From Mongoliibacter ruber (GTDB taxonomy: Bacteria > Bacteroidota > Bacteroidia > Cytophagales > Cyclobacteriaceae): a stretch of DNA of 64,000 nt. The notes under the pieces were generated by a model. That model did not search any database. It was not told the DNA's origin and worked only from the letters and a program-made list of their open reading frames with translations. Location: the NCBI RefSeq assembly GCF_003003005.1, contig NZ_PVTR01000007.1:124001-188000 (forward strand), read 5' to 3'. Made by a program: the position numbers and the translations under genes. Of this stretch, positions 17,505 to 25,633 are shown in pieces (the stretch's first letter is position 1; the number at the start of each line of letters is the position of its first letter).

Positions 17505-18524
17505 ATGATCATCCAATTGAAAAAAGACATCAGTGACAAGCAAAAAGATGCACTGATAGCGGAAGTACAACAAACAGGTTACAAAATCACAGAAGTAAAA
17601 ACCCAGTTGGGGGATTACCTGATCGGAATCGGCAAGAAGGATTTTGATATCCGGAAAATAGGCCAAAAGGAAGGGATCCAGGATATCCATATTGTATCGG
17701 ATGAGTATAAGTTGGTTTCCAAAAAGTGGAAAGTAGCCCCAACTACCATCGATCTTGGTGATGGAATCTGCATTAAAGACGGGGATATGGCCATCATTGC
17801 CGGCCCTTGTTCCATTGAGTCAGAGGATCAAATCCGGAAAGTCATAGGACACCTCAAAGAAAACAACATCAAAATGATGAGGGGTGGCGTTTTTAAGCCA
17901 CGATCAAGCCCTTATGCCTTTAGGGGTCTGGGTTTGGATGGTTTGAAATTGTGGTACGAACTGGCACAGGAAGCTGGCATCAAAATCGTTACCGAAGTCA
18001 TGCAGGTTTCCCAGATTGAAGAGATGTATCCATACGTAGACATTTACCAAGTGGGAGCAAGAAATACCCAAAACTTCAATTTGCTTGATGAGTTAGGGAA
18101 AGTTGATAAAGCTGTGATGATCAAAAGAGGTATTTCAGGTACCATTGAGGAGCTCCTGCAATCAGCAGAATATGTCTTTTCCGGAGGAAATGAAAAACTC
18201 ATCCTTTGTGAAAGGGGAATCAGGACTTACGAAAGAGCCAGTAGAAATACGCTTGACCTGAATGCTGTGCCTATTTTGAAAGCAAAATCCCATTTACCGG
18301 TCATTGTCGATCCTTCACATGGCATAGGATTACGGGAGTATGTCACACAAATGGCACTAGCCGGCGTCATGGCCGGAGCAGATGGCATCATCTATGAAAC
18401 CCACGAAATTCCGGAGAAGGCCTATTCAGATGGCCAACAAACTTTGGATTTCGGGCAGAGTGGCCTTTTGTCAGATTGTATCCGTAAAACATTTGATATG
18501 AGAAAATCATTTGACCTTTTGTAA
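17505..18524 (+). CDS. aroF: 3-deoxy-7-phosphoheptulonate (DAHP) synthase, type I-beta
   Basis: 339 residues. It condenses phosphoenolpyruvate and erythrose-4-phosphate, the first step of the shikimate pathway. The N-terminal ~75 residues form the ferredoxin-like regulatory domain of the I-beta group, and the barrel follows: 'IIAGPCSIES', 'MRGGVFKPRSSPYAFRGLG', 'DPSHGIG'. No chorismate mutase domain is fused. Placing the entry enzyme of aromatic synthesis inside an attenuated trp operon couples precursor supply to tryptophan demand (inference). The symbol is generic; E. coli AroF belongs to the other subfamily. Confidence 0.92.
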   Translation: MIIQLKKDISDKQKDALIAEVQQTGYKITEVKTQLGDYLIGIGKKDFDIRKIGQKEGIQDIHIVSDEYKLVSKKWKVAPTTIDLGDGICIKDGDMAIIAGPCSIESEDQIRKVIGHLKENNIKMMRGGVFKPRSSPYAFRGLGLDGLKLWYELAQEAGIKIVTEVMQVSQIEEMYPYVDIYQVGARNTQNFNLLDELGKVDKAVMIKRGISGTIEELLQSAEYVFSGGNEKLILCERGIRTYERASRNTLDLNAVPILKAKSHLPVIVDPSHGIGLREYVTQMALAGVMAGADGIIYETHEIPEKAYSDGQQTLDFGQSGLLSDCIRKTFDMRKSFDLL

Positions 18525-18697
18525 TTCCGCTCAAATAAAAACATGGAATTTCACGTCCTCTTTTAGTAGATTTGATGAAAAGGTTAATATTCTACCGAGA
18601 TAAGGTAACATAAGAGTAGAATTGAAGTAAATATAGTGTCGTCCTGCCCTTAAGAAAAGCGACCCTAAGAGTGAAAATTATATAACCCAAATATAAA

Positions 18698-19477
18698 ATG
18701 ATGAATAAACCCAAAGATTGGGTCTTTTCTGACCCAAGATTACAGGATTTACAACAAGACTACGATGCCTACACTGAGGAGGATTTCGAGGTTTGGAAAA
18801 TCCTTTTTGAAAGACAGATTGTAAATCTTCCCAAAGCGGCCTCGCAGGCTTATTTGGATGGGATCAAAGAGATCGGATTCACCGCTGACAAAATCGCTGA
18901 TTTTGAAGATGTGAACAAAAGATTGAAAGCCAGTACAGATTGGGCCATTCAGGTGGTGCCAGGTCTGATTGATGATGATCTTTTCTTCGGATTGATGAAC
19001 AACAGGAGATTTTGTTCCTCTACCTGGTTGAGGAAAATGGAACAACTGGACTACTTGCAGGAGCCGGATATGTTTCATGATGCCTTTGCGCATATGCCTA
19101 TGTTGACCAATCAGCCCTATGTTGATTTCTTGGAAAAATTGAGTGGTCTTGCCTTGAAGCATATTGATAACAAGTGGGCAATTGAATTGCTCTCAAGGAT
19201 TTATTGGTTTACGATTGAATTTGGCTTGATCCGTGAAAATGGCGAGTTGAGGATATATGGAGCAGGAATATTGAGTTCAGCGGGAGAAACCAAATTTAGC
19301 CTTTCCGATGAACCCAAGCATTTTGAATACGATGTGAGGAAAATCCTGAACACCCCTTACTGGAAAGATAAGTTTCAGGACAAATACTTTATCATCGAAA
19401 GCTACGAACAACTTTTCGAATCCCTTCCGGAGATAGAGGAAGTGTTGGAGGAGATGGTGGCTGAGGAAGCGAAATGA
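18698..19477 (+). CDS. phhA: phenylalanine 4-monooxygenase (aromatic amino acid hydroxylase)
   Basis: 259 residues, the length of bacterial monomeric hydroxylases. It uses Fe(II), tetrahydropterin and O2 to turn phenylalanine into tyrosine. The iron-binding triad is visible: His127 and His132 in 'MFHDAFAHMPML' and Glu174 in 'YWFTIEFGLI'. It lies 173 bases after the DAHP synthase gene on the same strand, within or just after the trp operon. It may supply tyrosine or start aromatic catabolism. The stop is followed by the purine-rich composite element, whose opening words match those after trpB. Confidence 0.9.
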   Translation: MMNKPKDWVFSDPRLQDLQQDYDAYTEEDFEVWKILFERQIVNLPKAASQAYLDGIKEIGFTADKIADFEDVNKRLKASTDWAIQVVPGLIDDDLFFGLMNNRRFCSSTWLRKMEQLDYLQEPDMFHDAFAHMPMLTNQPYVDFLEKLSGLALKHIDNKWAIELLSRIYWFTIEFGLIRENGELRIYGAGILSSAGETKFSLSDEPKHFEYDVRKILNTPYWKDKFQDKYFIIESYEQLFESLPEIEEVLEEMVAEEAK

Positions 19478-19935
19478 TGGAAAGGATGAAGGATGAGGGA
19501 GGAAGGATGAAAAAAAGAAGCGAGAGACGAGAAGCGAGAATCAAGAAGTGAGGGGAAGCGAGAGATTAGATTCGAGATTGAGCTAATAGAAATACAATAG
19601 AAATAGGCCACTGACTACCTGCAGGCAGGTATGGCGAAATATTTGAGTTGTATGTTGGTGGAATAAGCTATTACCCTGTCGTCTCGTAGTAGATATCTGA
19701 AAGAACCAAGAACCAAGAAACAAGATCAGTTACCTCAAATTTTTGGGGATGTGAGTGGGGACACTCACATCGGCGTAATCTTGCTTTCAGATTCTGAGTC
19801 AGCCCCGTAGGGGTGTCAGATATAATAGCCTCCGGTTTTAACCGGAGGAGAAAGTAAAGATTATTAGGTAATGTTTTTGGCCGAATTTGGGTTGAAAGTG
19901 AAGAAAGCCTTTCGCCAAAAACATAGATGGGAAAG
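19478..19935 (+). repeat. composite intergenic element after phhA
   Basis: In order: a purine-rich tract (19478-19580) with 'gaagcgagagacgagaagcg'; 'cctgcaggcagg' palindrome (about 19618-19629); a perfect 7-base palindrome gtgagtg/cactcac (19751-19768) followed by 'cggcg'; 'agccccgtaggggt' (19801-19814); 'aatagcctccggttttaacc'-type palindrome (about 19823-19847); and 'ggccgaat...cgccaaaaacat' (19879-19923). Every part has a counterpart at 4863-5088, 11713-11960, 16301-16726 or 22925-23110. Confidence 0.75.
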
Positions 19936-20007
19936 AGAAGTGATATATTGGAGAAAGGATGATGGACTTGCTTCGAAGTATTTCGGGGAACGAATGCCAT
20001 GATTTAT

Positions 20008-20060
20008 TCCTAGCGTTTTTGTTTTTTATGGACCTAAGGATTTTAGAGGATTAGTTATAT
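20008..20060 (+). repeat. orphan-gene upstream repeat, copy A
   Basis: About 53 bases containing 'tagcgtttttgtttttt', 'cctaaggattttaga' and 'ggattagttatat'. Copies B (27073-27121) and C (27854-27905) have the same words in the same order. It ends 54 bases before the ATG at 20114. Confidence 0.7.
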
Positions 20061-20113
20061 TTAGAAATGAAATAAATCAGCAACTGTTGGTTTCCGCAAT
20101 CGTGTCAATAAAT

Positions 20114-20776
20114 ATGAAAAAAATCCTTCCGTTAATTTTTCTGATAATATCCGTTGATTCATTTTGTCAAGACCAATTGTCCGGAAAATTCTGCAATTCC
20201 TTTAATGACGGTTACAGCGTAGTATGTATTGAGTTCCTTGAAAACAACAGCTTTAAGTATGAATTAATAGGTTGTTTGGGAGTTGAGAATTTTGGCAAAG
20301 GAGAATATCAATTGACATCCAATCAGATAAAGCTGATCTTTGATGAAGATTCATCAAAGATCCAGAGTAGTATTAAAGTAGAAAATCTGAAGTTTAGAGA
20401 TAGGAGAGACTCTATTGAGATAGTTTTTCATATTGTGGAAAAAGCAAATCAAAAAGAACCACTACCTGCTATGATTTTTCAAGAATCTGATTCATTTGAG
20501 TTTGAAAAAGTAAAACAAGCAAATAGCAATGGGAACCTTATTTTACTAAAGCCGAAAAATAGAGAAACTGAAAAATACAATGTATTATTTCTTGGCTATG
20601 AAAGATTTGAATTTACTCTGGAAAATCACCAATCGAAAAATGTAACAATCGAATTAGCTCCAGAGGCTCCGGAAATTATTTCAAATCGGGTTTTCACAAT
20701 TGACTTAAGCAAAATAACGCCGGACTTATTAGTGACGATCGATGGAGTAGAGTATAAAAAGAACGTGGAACCATAA
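20114..20776 (+). CDS. exported protein of unknown function
   Basis: 220 residues from the ATG at 20114, which begins a clean signal peptide (MKKILPLIFLIISVDSFCQ). A TTG 27 bases upstream would lengthen the N-terminus without reason. There is no lipobox. The mature part has no recognised motif; 'YNVLFLGYERFEF' and 'VTIELAPEAPEI' suggest a carboxypeptidase-regulatory-like beta domain near residues 150-200 (tentative). It stands alone behind repeat copy A, in a stretch of accessory genes. Confidence 0.6.
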   Translation: MKKILPLIFLIISVDSFCQDQLSGKFCNSFNDGYSVVCIEFLENNSFKYELIGCLGVENFGKGEYQLTSNQIKLIFDEDSSKIQSSIKVENLKFRDRRDSIEIVFHIVEKANQKEPLPAMIFQESDSFEFEKVKQANSNGNLILLKPKNRETEKYNVLFLGYERFEFTLENHQSKNVTIELAPEAPEIISNRVFTIDLSKITPDLLVTIDGVEYKKNVEP

Positions 20777-21045
20777 CTATCACATTCAAAATTAAAGCTT
20801 TTGACTATTAAACTTTTCTTTCAGTTAATTAGAGTAATTCTCAAAACTTTCAATATCGGCGGACCAAAAGAACTGAATTGTTAACATCGGTTTTGCAAGA
20901 TGGCTCCTGACGTACTTCTATGATAGATTTGTGTTAAATTCATTATTGGAATTTTAATGAGTTTTATTGCTGAAAATCCAGCACCTTCGTCAAGATAGAA
21001 ACCAGTAGCACTGCAACTCAAATCATTTGTAAATACTACAAACTC
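20777..21045. other. spacer with a motif shared with 28840-28890
   Basis: No gene seen. The word 'cttctatgatagat' at about 20923-20936 matches 'cttctatgacagat' at about 28858-28871, each after 'cgt', and both are preceded about 20 bases earlier by 'gcaa'. Confidence 0.3.
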
Positions 21046-22413
21046 ATGAATATAAAATCATTCCTAGTATTCTTTTTAACCATTTCGTTCAGCCTTGTAT
21101 TGGATGCACAGGTTACTCAAAATCAGACAATTGATAACTTTTTGGAAAAAGAATATGCTGGGAACAATCCAGGAGCAGTCATTTTGATAGCGCAAAACAA
21201 TCAGATCATTTTCAAAAACGCCTATGGACTTTCAGATGTAAAAAAAAGGAAGACTATCAAAACCGACATGATCTTCCAAGTAGGTTCTATGACTAAGCAA
21301 TTCACCTCAACTGCGGTGTTACAGTTAGTGGAACAAGGTAAAGTTTCACTTGATGATCCTATTCAAAAATATGTCAAGTACTTTCCGAATAAAGAATACC
21401 CTGTCACTATTCATCACCTTCTGTCCCAGACCTCAGGCATCCCTGAATTCTTTGACATTGATGAAGATGAAATGTATTTGCTTTCACAGGAACATACACC
21501 CGAACAACTTATTTCATATTTCAAGGATTTACCCTTAGCATTTGAGCCAGGGAGCGAATTTCAATATAGCAATTCCAATTATCCCCTTCTTGGAGTGGTC
21601 ATTGAGGAAGTTTCAGGTATGTCACTCAAGGAGTACTTAAAGGTAAATCTATTTGAACCTTTAAAGATGCATTCCACAAGCCTGTGGTACGCTGACAAAA
21701 CAAAAAAGAAGCGCATTGCAAACGGATACCGATCCTATCAAGGCGAGTTGATTTCTTCTCCGAAAATTGTAGGATCAGTGCCCTATGCAGCTGGAGCCAT
21801 TGTGTCTACTGCTGAAGACTTACTCCTATGGAATAGGGAATTAAAGAACCGAACATTTCTGAGTGATTTTATTGTTGAAAGTTTGATCACTGAGAAGCAG
21901 ACATACTCAGGAACTGGAACTGGGTATGGCTATGGATTTTTTATAAAAGAATTAGTAGGGTATAAGACCATTCAACACGGAGGAAACCTTTACGGATTTA
22001 CCAGTTCAGGGCTTTACCTTCCCGATGAAGATTTGTTTGTCTGCATATTGTCAAACAAATCATTGGAAAGGACAGAAAAAGTTGCCAATTATCTGGCCAG
22101 CGAAGTGCTTGGAACTCCATTGGAAATTGAAGATAAAAGTCAATTGGTGTATGGCGAATTCGAAGAGTATTTTGGAACCTACCAACTCAAAGGAGATTCA
22201 AAGCTTATTGAAATCTTTATGCTCGATGATGTGCTATTGTTGGACTTTCCTGAGGCTAGAGGTACAGGAACAATACTGACAGTTATTGATAAGGATAAAA
22301 TGGAATCAAAAGCTGTGAACGCCCTGATTCAATTCACCAGAGATAAAAAAGGCCAAATCATAGGTTTCACAGCCGATCAAAATGGCATAACTGAATGGGA
22401 AAAAATTAAATGA
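21046..22413 (+). CDS. serine hydrolase, beta-lactamase class C / penicillin-binding fold, secreted
   Basis: 455 residues with a signal peptide (about 1-21, ...LVLDAQ). The class C motifs are complete: Ser81-x-x-Lys84 in 'VGSMTKQFT', Tyr174-x-Asn176 in 'QYSNSNY', and His311-Gly-Gly in 'IQHGGNLYG'. The last ~90 residues look like the beta-rich extra domain common in these proteins. Members are esterases, D-aminopeptidases or beta-lactamases; nothing in the sequence decides which. It is not near a regulator such as AmpR. Confidence 0.85.
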   Translation: MNIKSFLVFFLTISFSLVLDAQVTQNQTIDNFLEKEYAGNNPGAVILIAQNNQIIFKNAYGLSDVKKRKTIKTDMIFQVGSMTKQFTSTAVLQLVEQGKVSLDDPIQKYVKYFPNKEYPVTIHHLLSQTSGIPEFFDIDEDEMYLLSQEHTPEQLISYFKDLPLAFEPGSEFQYSNSNYPLLGVVIEEVSGMSLKEYLKVNLFEPLKMHSTSLWYADKTKKKRIANGYRSYQGELISSPKIVGSVPYAAGAIVSTAEDLLLWNRELKNRTFLSDFIVESLITEKQTYSGTGTGYGYGFFIKELVGYKTIQHGGNLYGFTSSGLYLPDEDLFVCILSNKSLERTEKVANYLASEVLGTPLEIEDKSQLVYGEFEEYFGTYQLKGDSKLIEIFMLDDVLLLDFPEARGTGTILTVIDKDKMESKAVNALIQFTRDKKGQIIGFTADQNGITEWEKIK

Positions 22414-22502
22414 TTTGGACAAAACACTTATTTATAATAAATGTTGCACTTTTTTTCATTTCATGGAAATATGTTTTCTACACATACGTATTGGGCCGAT
22501 AG
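22410..22502 (+). pseudogene. possible small membrane protein or remnant
   Basis: An ATG overlapping the serine hydrolase stop (ATGA) opens a 30-codon frame rich in hydrophobic and aromatic residues (LFIINVALFFISWKYVFY). It stops at 22502, but the +1 frame continues with a plausible sequence to a stop near 22548, so this may be one small membrane gene with a frameshift. The overlap is the main support. Confidence 0.3.
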
Positions 22503-22577
22503 TGAAAATTTAACTGCTTGGATTACAACCTTTGGCACCATTTTTTAAGTTACCTTTTGGAATAAAACAAAAAAGAC

Positions 22578-22925
22578 ATGGAATTTTTTATAGGGATAAT
22601 CATAGTAGGTTCCCTGATTGCAATCGTTTTTTTTCCTTTGGTATATTTCACAAGGAGAAGTTCAGATATCAGGTTGTTGGGAGATCAGATGGAATTTCAT
22701 TTTCCCATGAAGAAAAAGGAAATCAACTTAAATCAAGACCTGAAGAGCTGGAACGTTCAAGAAGCCAATTTCCTTTGGATAGGCAAGGTTTTTTCTATTA
22801 ATCTTGAGCTTGAAAGTGGTAAGTGGCACCACGTGAACACTCGGTACAACAAAGAGACTTTTGAGAAGATTTACACTTATCTGGATTCCACTTATCCTGA
22901 AAGAAGAAAAGAGAGCAAGACATAG
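22578..22925 (+). CDS. small membrane-anchored protein, function unknown
   Basis: 115 residues: one N-terminal membrane helix (about 3-24, IIIVGSLIAIVFFPLVYF) and a cytoplasmic or periplasmic domain with 'WIGKVFSINLELESGKW'. I do not recognise the family. It follows the serine hydrolase by 164 bases on the same strand. A frame in another register over the same bases lacks these features and is rejected. The stop is followed by a purine-rich tract. Confidence 0.55.
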   Translation: MEFFIGIIIVGSLIAIVFFPLVYFTRRSSDIRLLGDQMEFHFPMKKKEINLNQDLKSWNVQEANFLWIGKVFSINLELESGKWHHVNTRYNKETFEKIYTYLDSTYPERRKESKT

Positions 22926-23110
22926 ACAGAAAAAGCGAGAGGCAAGAGGCAAAGGATGAAAATGAGAAGCGAGAAGCAAGAGGGATTTACCCCATACTTT
23001 TATGTATCTGAGTGGATACTCACAGTGGCGTAGAAAATTTGCATCTAATTTCCACCGCGCTTTAGCCGGTGGTGAAAGCTTAATCTGTGTGTAACCAGTC
23101 TTTAGTCGAA
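22925..23110 (+). repeat. composite intergenic element after the small membrane protein
   Basis: Purine-rich words 'aagcgagaggcaagaggcaa' and 'gagaagcgagaagcaagagg' (22933-22983), palindrome tgagt/actca (23009-23022) followed by 'gtggcg' as at 19751, and 'ccaccgcgctttagccggtgg' palindrome (about 23052-23072). Same order as at the other loci. Confidence 0.7.
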
Positions 23111-23371
23111 AATGATTTTGGCTGAAGCCTGGTAATGTGAGATTTATATTTCCAGCATCAAGATATACACCAACTTGACCTAGTTATCTCGAGTTTTTAA
23201 ATTTAGCATCTCCAGAAAGGAAATGAGAATTGTTTCACGCGGCGACCGCTTCGAACTCGCTGCGAATGCTGCGTGAAATATTTAACACTTTAAAAACAAT
23301 CAAAAAGTGTCAACTATTTTCAGGACGAGCCAGATTCAATTAATATTGCAGAGTATTGAAAAGTAAAAATT
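23111..23371 (+). other. spacer before the long PLP enzyme gene
   Basis: No gene seen. It contains a GC-richer hairpin-like stretch near 23236-23277 ('ttcacgcggcgacc...cgctgcgaatgctgcgtgaa', arms ttcacgc/gcgtgaa). 'aaaaacaatcaaaa' at 23291 also occurs at 11990. Confidence 0.4.
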
Positions 23372-25270
23372 ATGAATGAAACCAAAGTGCTGAAATATAT
23401 TGAAGATGTGATCGCAAACATGCCTTCGGATTGGATAAAGCTGACTACACATAGACTGGATATTTATAACGAGAGTTTGGCTAAATCTCAATTCTTAGAT
23501 GAGTTTGAGGCTTTGTTTGAAAACAATATTTCCGAAACATCAGCACTCCATGAATTACCGACTGCTTATGACTACATTCGATTGGGTCATCCCTTGTCTT
23601 CAGTTTTGGAATGGGCGGTTGCCAAATTAAATGGTCTTCAACCAGCATACGTGATCAGTTTTTCATCCACCACGATTCCTATACTGGCCATCTTAAGAAA
23701 GAACTTATTTGACCATAAAAACACCCTGATCACTTACTCAGGTAAATTGCCAGATGCTTTTGAGCCTGATGTAATCAAGTCTGTTTATGGTTACAATTTT
23801 GACTTAAAACATGTTGAAAGTTTAGCAGATATTCCGGAGTTTGAAGGCAGCACTGTTTTTGTTTCCCAAGACAGTGAAATGGGCAAAATTGATCTCGATA
23901 AGAGTCCAGCAGGCATTGACTTTTTTGTCAATATCCACGCTGAGCTTGGAAGTGTATTGGTCGTAAATGGTCAGTCCAATGAAAATTACATTTCTGAAAT
24001 CCAGCATGTCCGAAGGAGAGAAACCATTGCAATGACTCCCGTCAATTGTTTTTCTGCCTTGAAAATGCTCACAGGAAAATCTACATCCAATTCTGATAAA
24101 CCTGATGTGGATAAAAACAAAGCTCTTGTTTTAGACACGATAAGAAAGATTACCGGTGCAGACACAAAAGCGCTGCTTGCTTCAAGTGGCCTCTCTATGC
24201 AATATGCGATCATGATGGGACTCATTCATGATGCAGTAGAAAAACATGCCTTCATGCCTGGAAGAAGTCAGGGAAAGCCTATCAAAATAATCGTTCCTCC
24301 AAATTGTTATGGAGGCACCAACGATCAGGCAAGGCGGGTTGCTGCCTGCCTTGATAATGTAGAAATCCTGGATTTGCTGGTTGATAGAGACCATGACATG
24401 GTCCAAAGTATTGATAGCATCCTAAATACAGTAGCTGAACAAGATGCTGTTGCTTACATCATTGCGGAAATTCCAACAAATCCACGGGTGGAAGTTCCTG
24501 ATCTCAACAAATTAAGAGAAGTGTTGAGTGCCAAACGTAAAACGGCGAGCGGTGAAATTGCCATAGATCCGGTTTTTATATTGGATCAGACATTTTGCCC
24601 CAACCTACAATTCTTGGGCGAAGCGGACATATTTTCAAGTATCCGTACCATCTCCTACGTAAGTGGTTCAAAATTTCCAAGTGGAGGAAAATGTACGGCA
24701 GGTTATTGTGTGGCAAATAAAGAGGCGGAACCTTTGCTCGAAAAAATTGAAAAGCACCTGATACTTTGCGATAACGAAGCTACAGCCCACCAAGTAGAAA
24801 TACTGGCAGCACAACTCCCTTCCATGAATCAAAGGATTAAGGATGCCTATAAAAATACACGTGAGTTTGTGGAATTTGTAAAGGAGACCTTACCAGAGGC
24901 AAAAATCAACTTTGTTTCCGAGGAATTGGCCCAAAAAGGATTTACCCCTTCGGTGTTTTCATTGGATCTTCCCTCAATAGGGAACACAGATGAAGAAAGA
25001 GAAGCCTATAAGCGGGTATTGAATCTGAAATTGATCAATATGATGATCAATGAAATTCCCAATGAAGGGAAATATTGTGTGAGTTACGGGCAGTTAAAAG
25101 GTTCATATTGGACCATACCAGCTACCTCTACCCAGGGCACGACCAAAGAAGGCGACAAAGATTATATTGTACGTGCAGCCCTTTCTCCCAACATGGATCT
25201 TGAGCTGCACAAAAAGGTTTTTTCGGATTTTGTGAAGGAAAATTATTCTAAAATGGTTTTCCCGCAATGA
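23372..25270 (+). CDS. long Cys/Met-metabolism PLP-dependent enzyme with duplicated-looking N-terminal part
   Basis: 632 residues, far longer than the usual ~390 of cystathionine synthase/lyase enzymes. The C-terminal ~380 residues hold the family marks: 'PPNCYGGTNDQARR', 'EIPTNPRVEVPDLNKL' (usual ETPTNP), and 'VSGSKFPSGGKC' with the likely PLP lysine. The N-terminal ~240 residues also echo the family ('YDYIRLGHPLSSVLEWAVAKLNG' region, compare RxGNPT..LE..LAxLE), but no lysine motif of that kind, so it may be a degenerate copy. The nearby standard-length family member at 25634 suggests related sulfur amino acid work. Exact substrate is unknown. Confidence 0.75.
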   Translation: MNETKVLKYIEDVIANMPSDWIKLTTHRLDIYNESLAKSQFLDEFEALFENNISETSALHELPTAYDYIRLGHPLSSVLEWAVAKLNGLQPAYVISFSSTTIPILAILRKNLFDHKNTLITYSGKLPDAFEPDVIKSVYGYNFDLKHVESLADIPEFEGSTVFVSQDSEMGKIDLDKSPAGIDFFVNIHAELGSVLVVNGQSNENYISEIQHVRRRETIAMTPVNCFSALKMLTGKSTSNSDKPDVDKNKALVLDTIRKITGADTKALLASSGLSMQYAIMMGLIHDAVEKHAFMPGRSQGKPIKIIVPPNCYGGTNDQARRVAACLDNVEILDLLVDRDHDMVQSIDSILNTVAEQDAVAYIIAEIPTNPRVEVPDLNKLREVLSAKRKTASGEIAIDPVFILDQTFCPNLQFLGEADIFSSIRTISYVSGSKFPSGGKCTAGYCVANKEAEPLLEKIEKHLILCDNEATAHQVEILAAQLPSMNQRIKDAYKNTREFVEFVKETLPEAKINFVSEELAQKGFTPSVFSLDLPSIGNTDEEREAYKRVLNLKLINMMINEIPNEGKYCVSYGQLKGSYWTIPATSTQGTTKEGDKDYIVRAALSPNMDLELHKKVFSDFVKENYSKMVFPQ

Positions 25271-25633
25271 CGCAAAGAAATAAGAAGTTGATGGGATCGA
25301 AATGACAAAAGAAATCTCTTAACACTATCGATCTGAAAACTACAATTCAATCTGAAATAAACTTATCCTTGTCACCTCGACGGTAGGAGAGGTCTGTTTA
25401 GCCAAAAATGGTGACTCAGAGTGACGAATTTATCCTTTAAGGCATTGGTAAGGTGGAGAGACCTCTTTTACTTCGATTAACATCAAATTTTGACTACCTA
25501 GAAAAAGCGAAGCTTTTTATCTGTGGTTAAATTTTCTAACCACAGATGCCACAGATTTTCACAGATAATTTTTAAGTGTCGTCATTACCATTTACCTTAA
25601 GTCTTCAGGGTTATCACTTTTAAGCGAAAAAAA
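25271..25633. repeat. spacer with scattered intergenic repeat words
   Basis: No gene seen. It holds 'gtcacctcgacggtaggaga' with a partner 'ggtggagagacctc' (25375-25470), an 'aaaaagcgaagcttttta' palindrome (about 25502-25519), and 'ctgtggtta..taaccacag' followed by 'atgccacagattttcaca' (25520-25563). Words of the last kind are common dispersed repeats in many environmental genomes (from memory). Confidence 0.45.
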
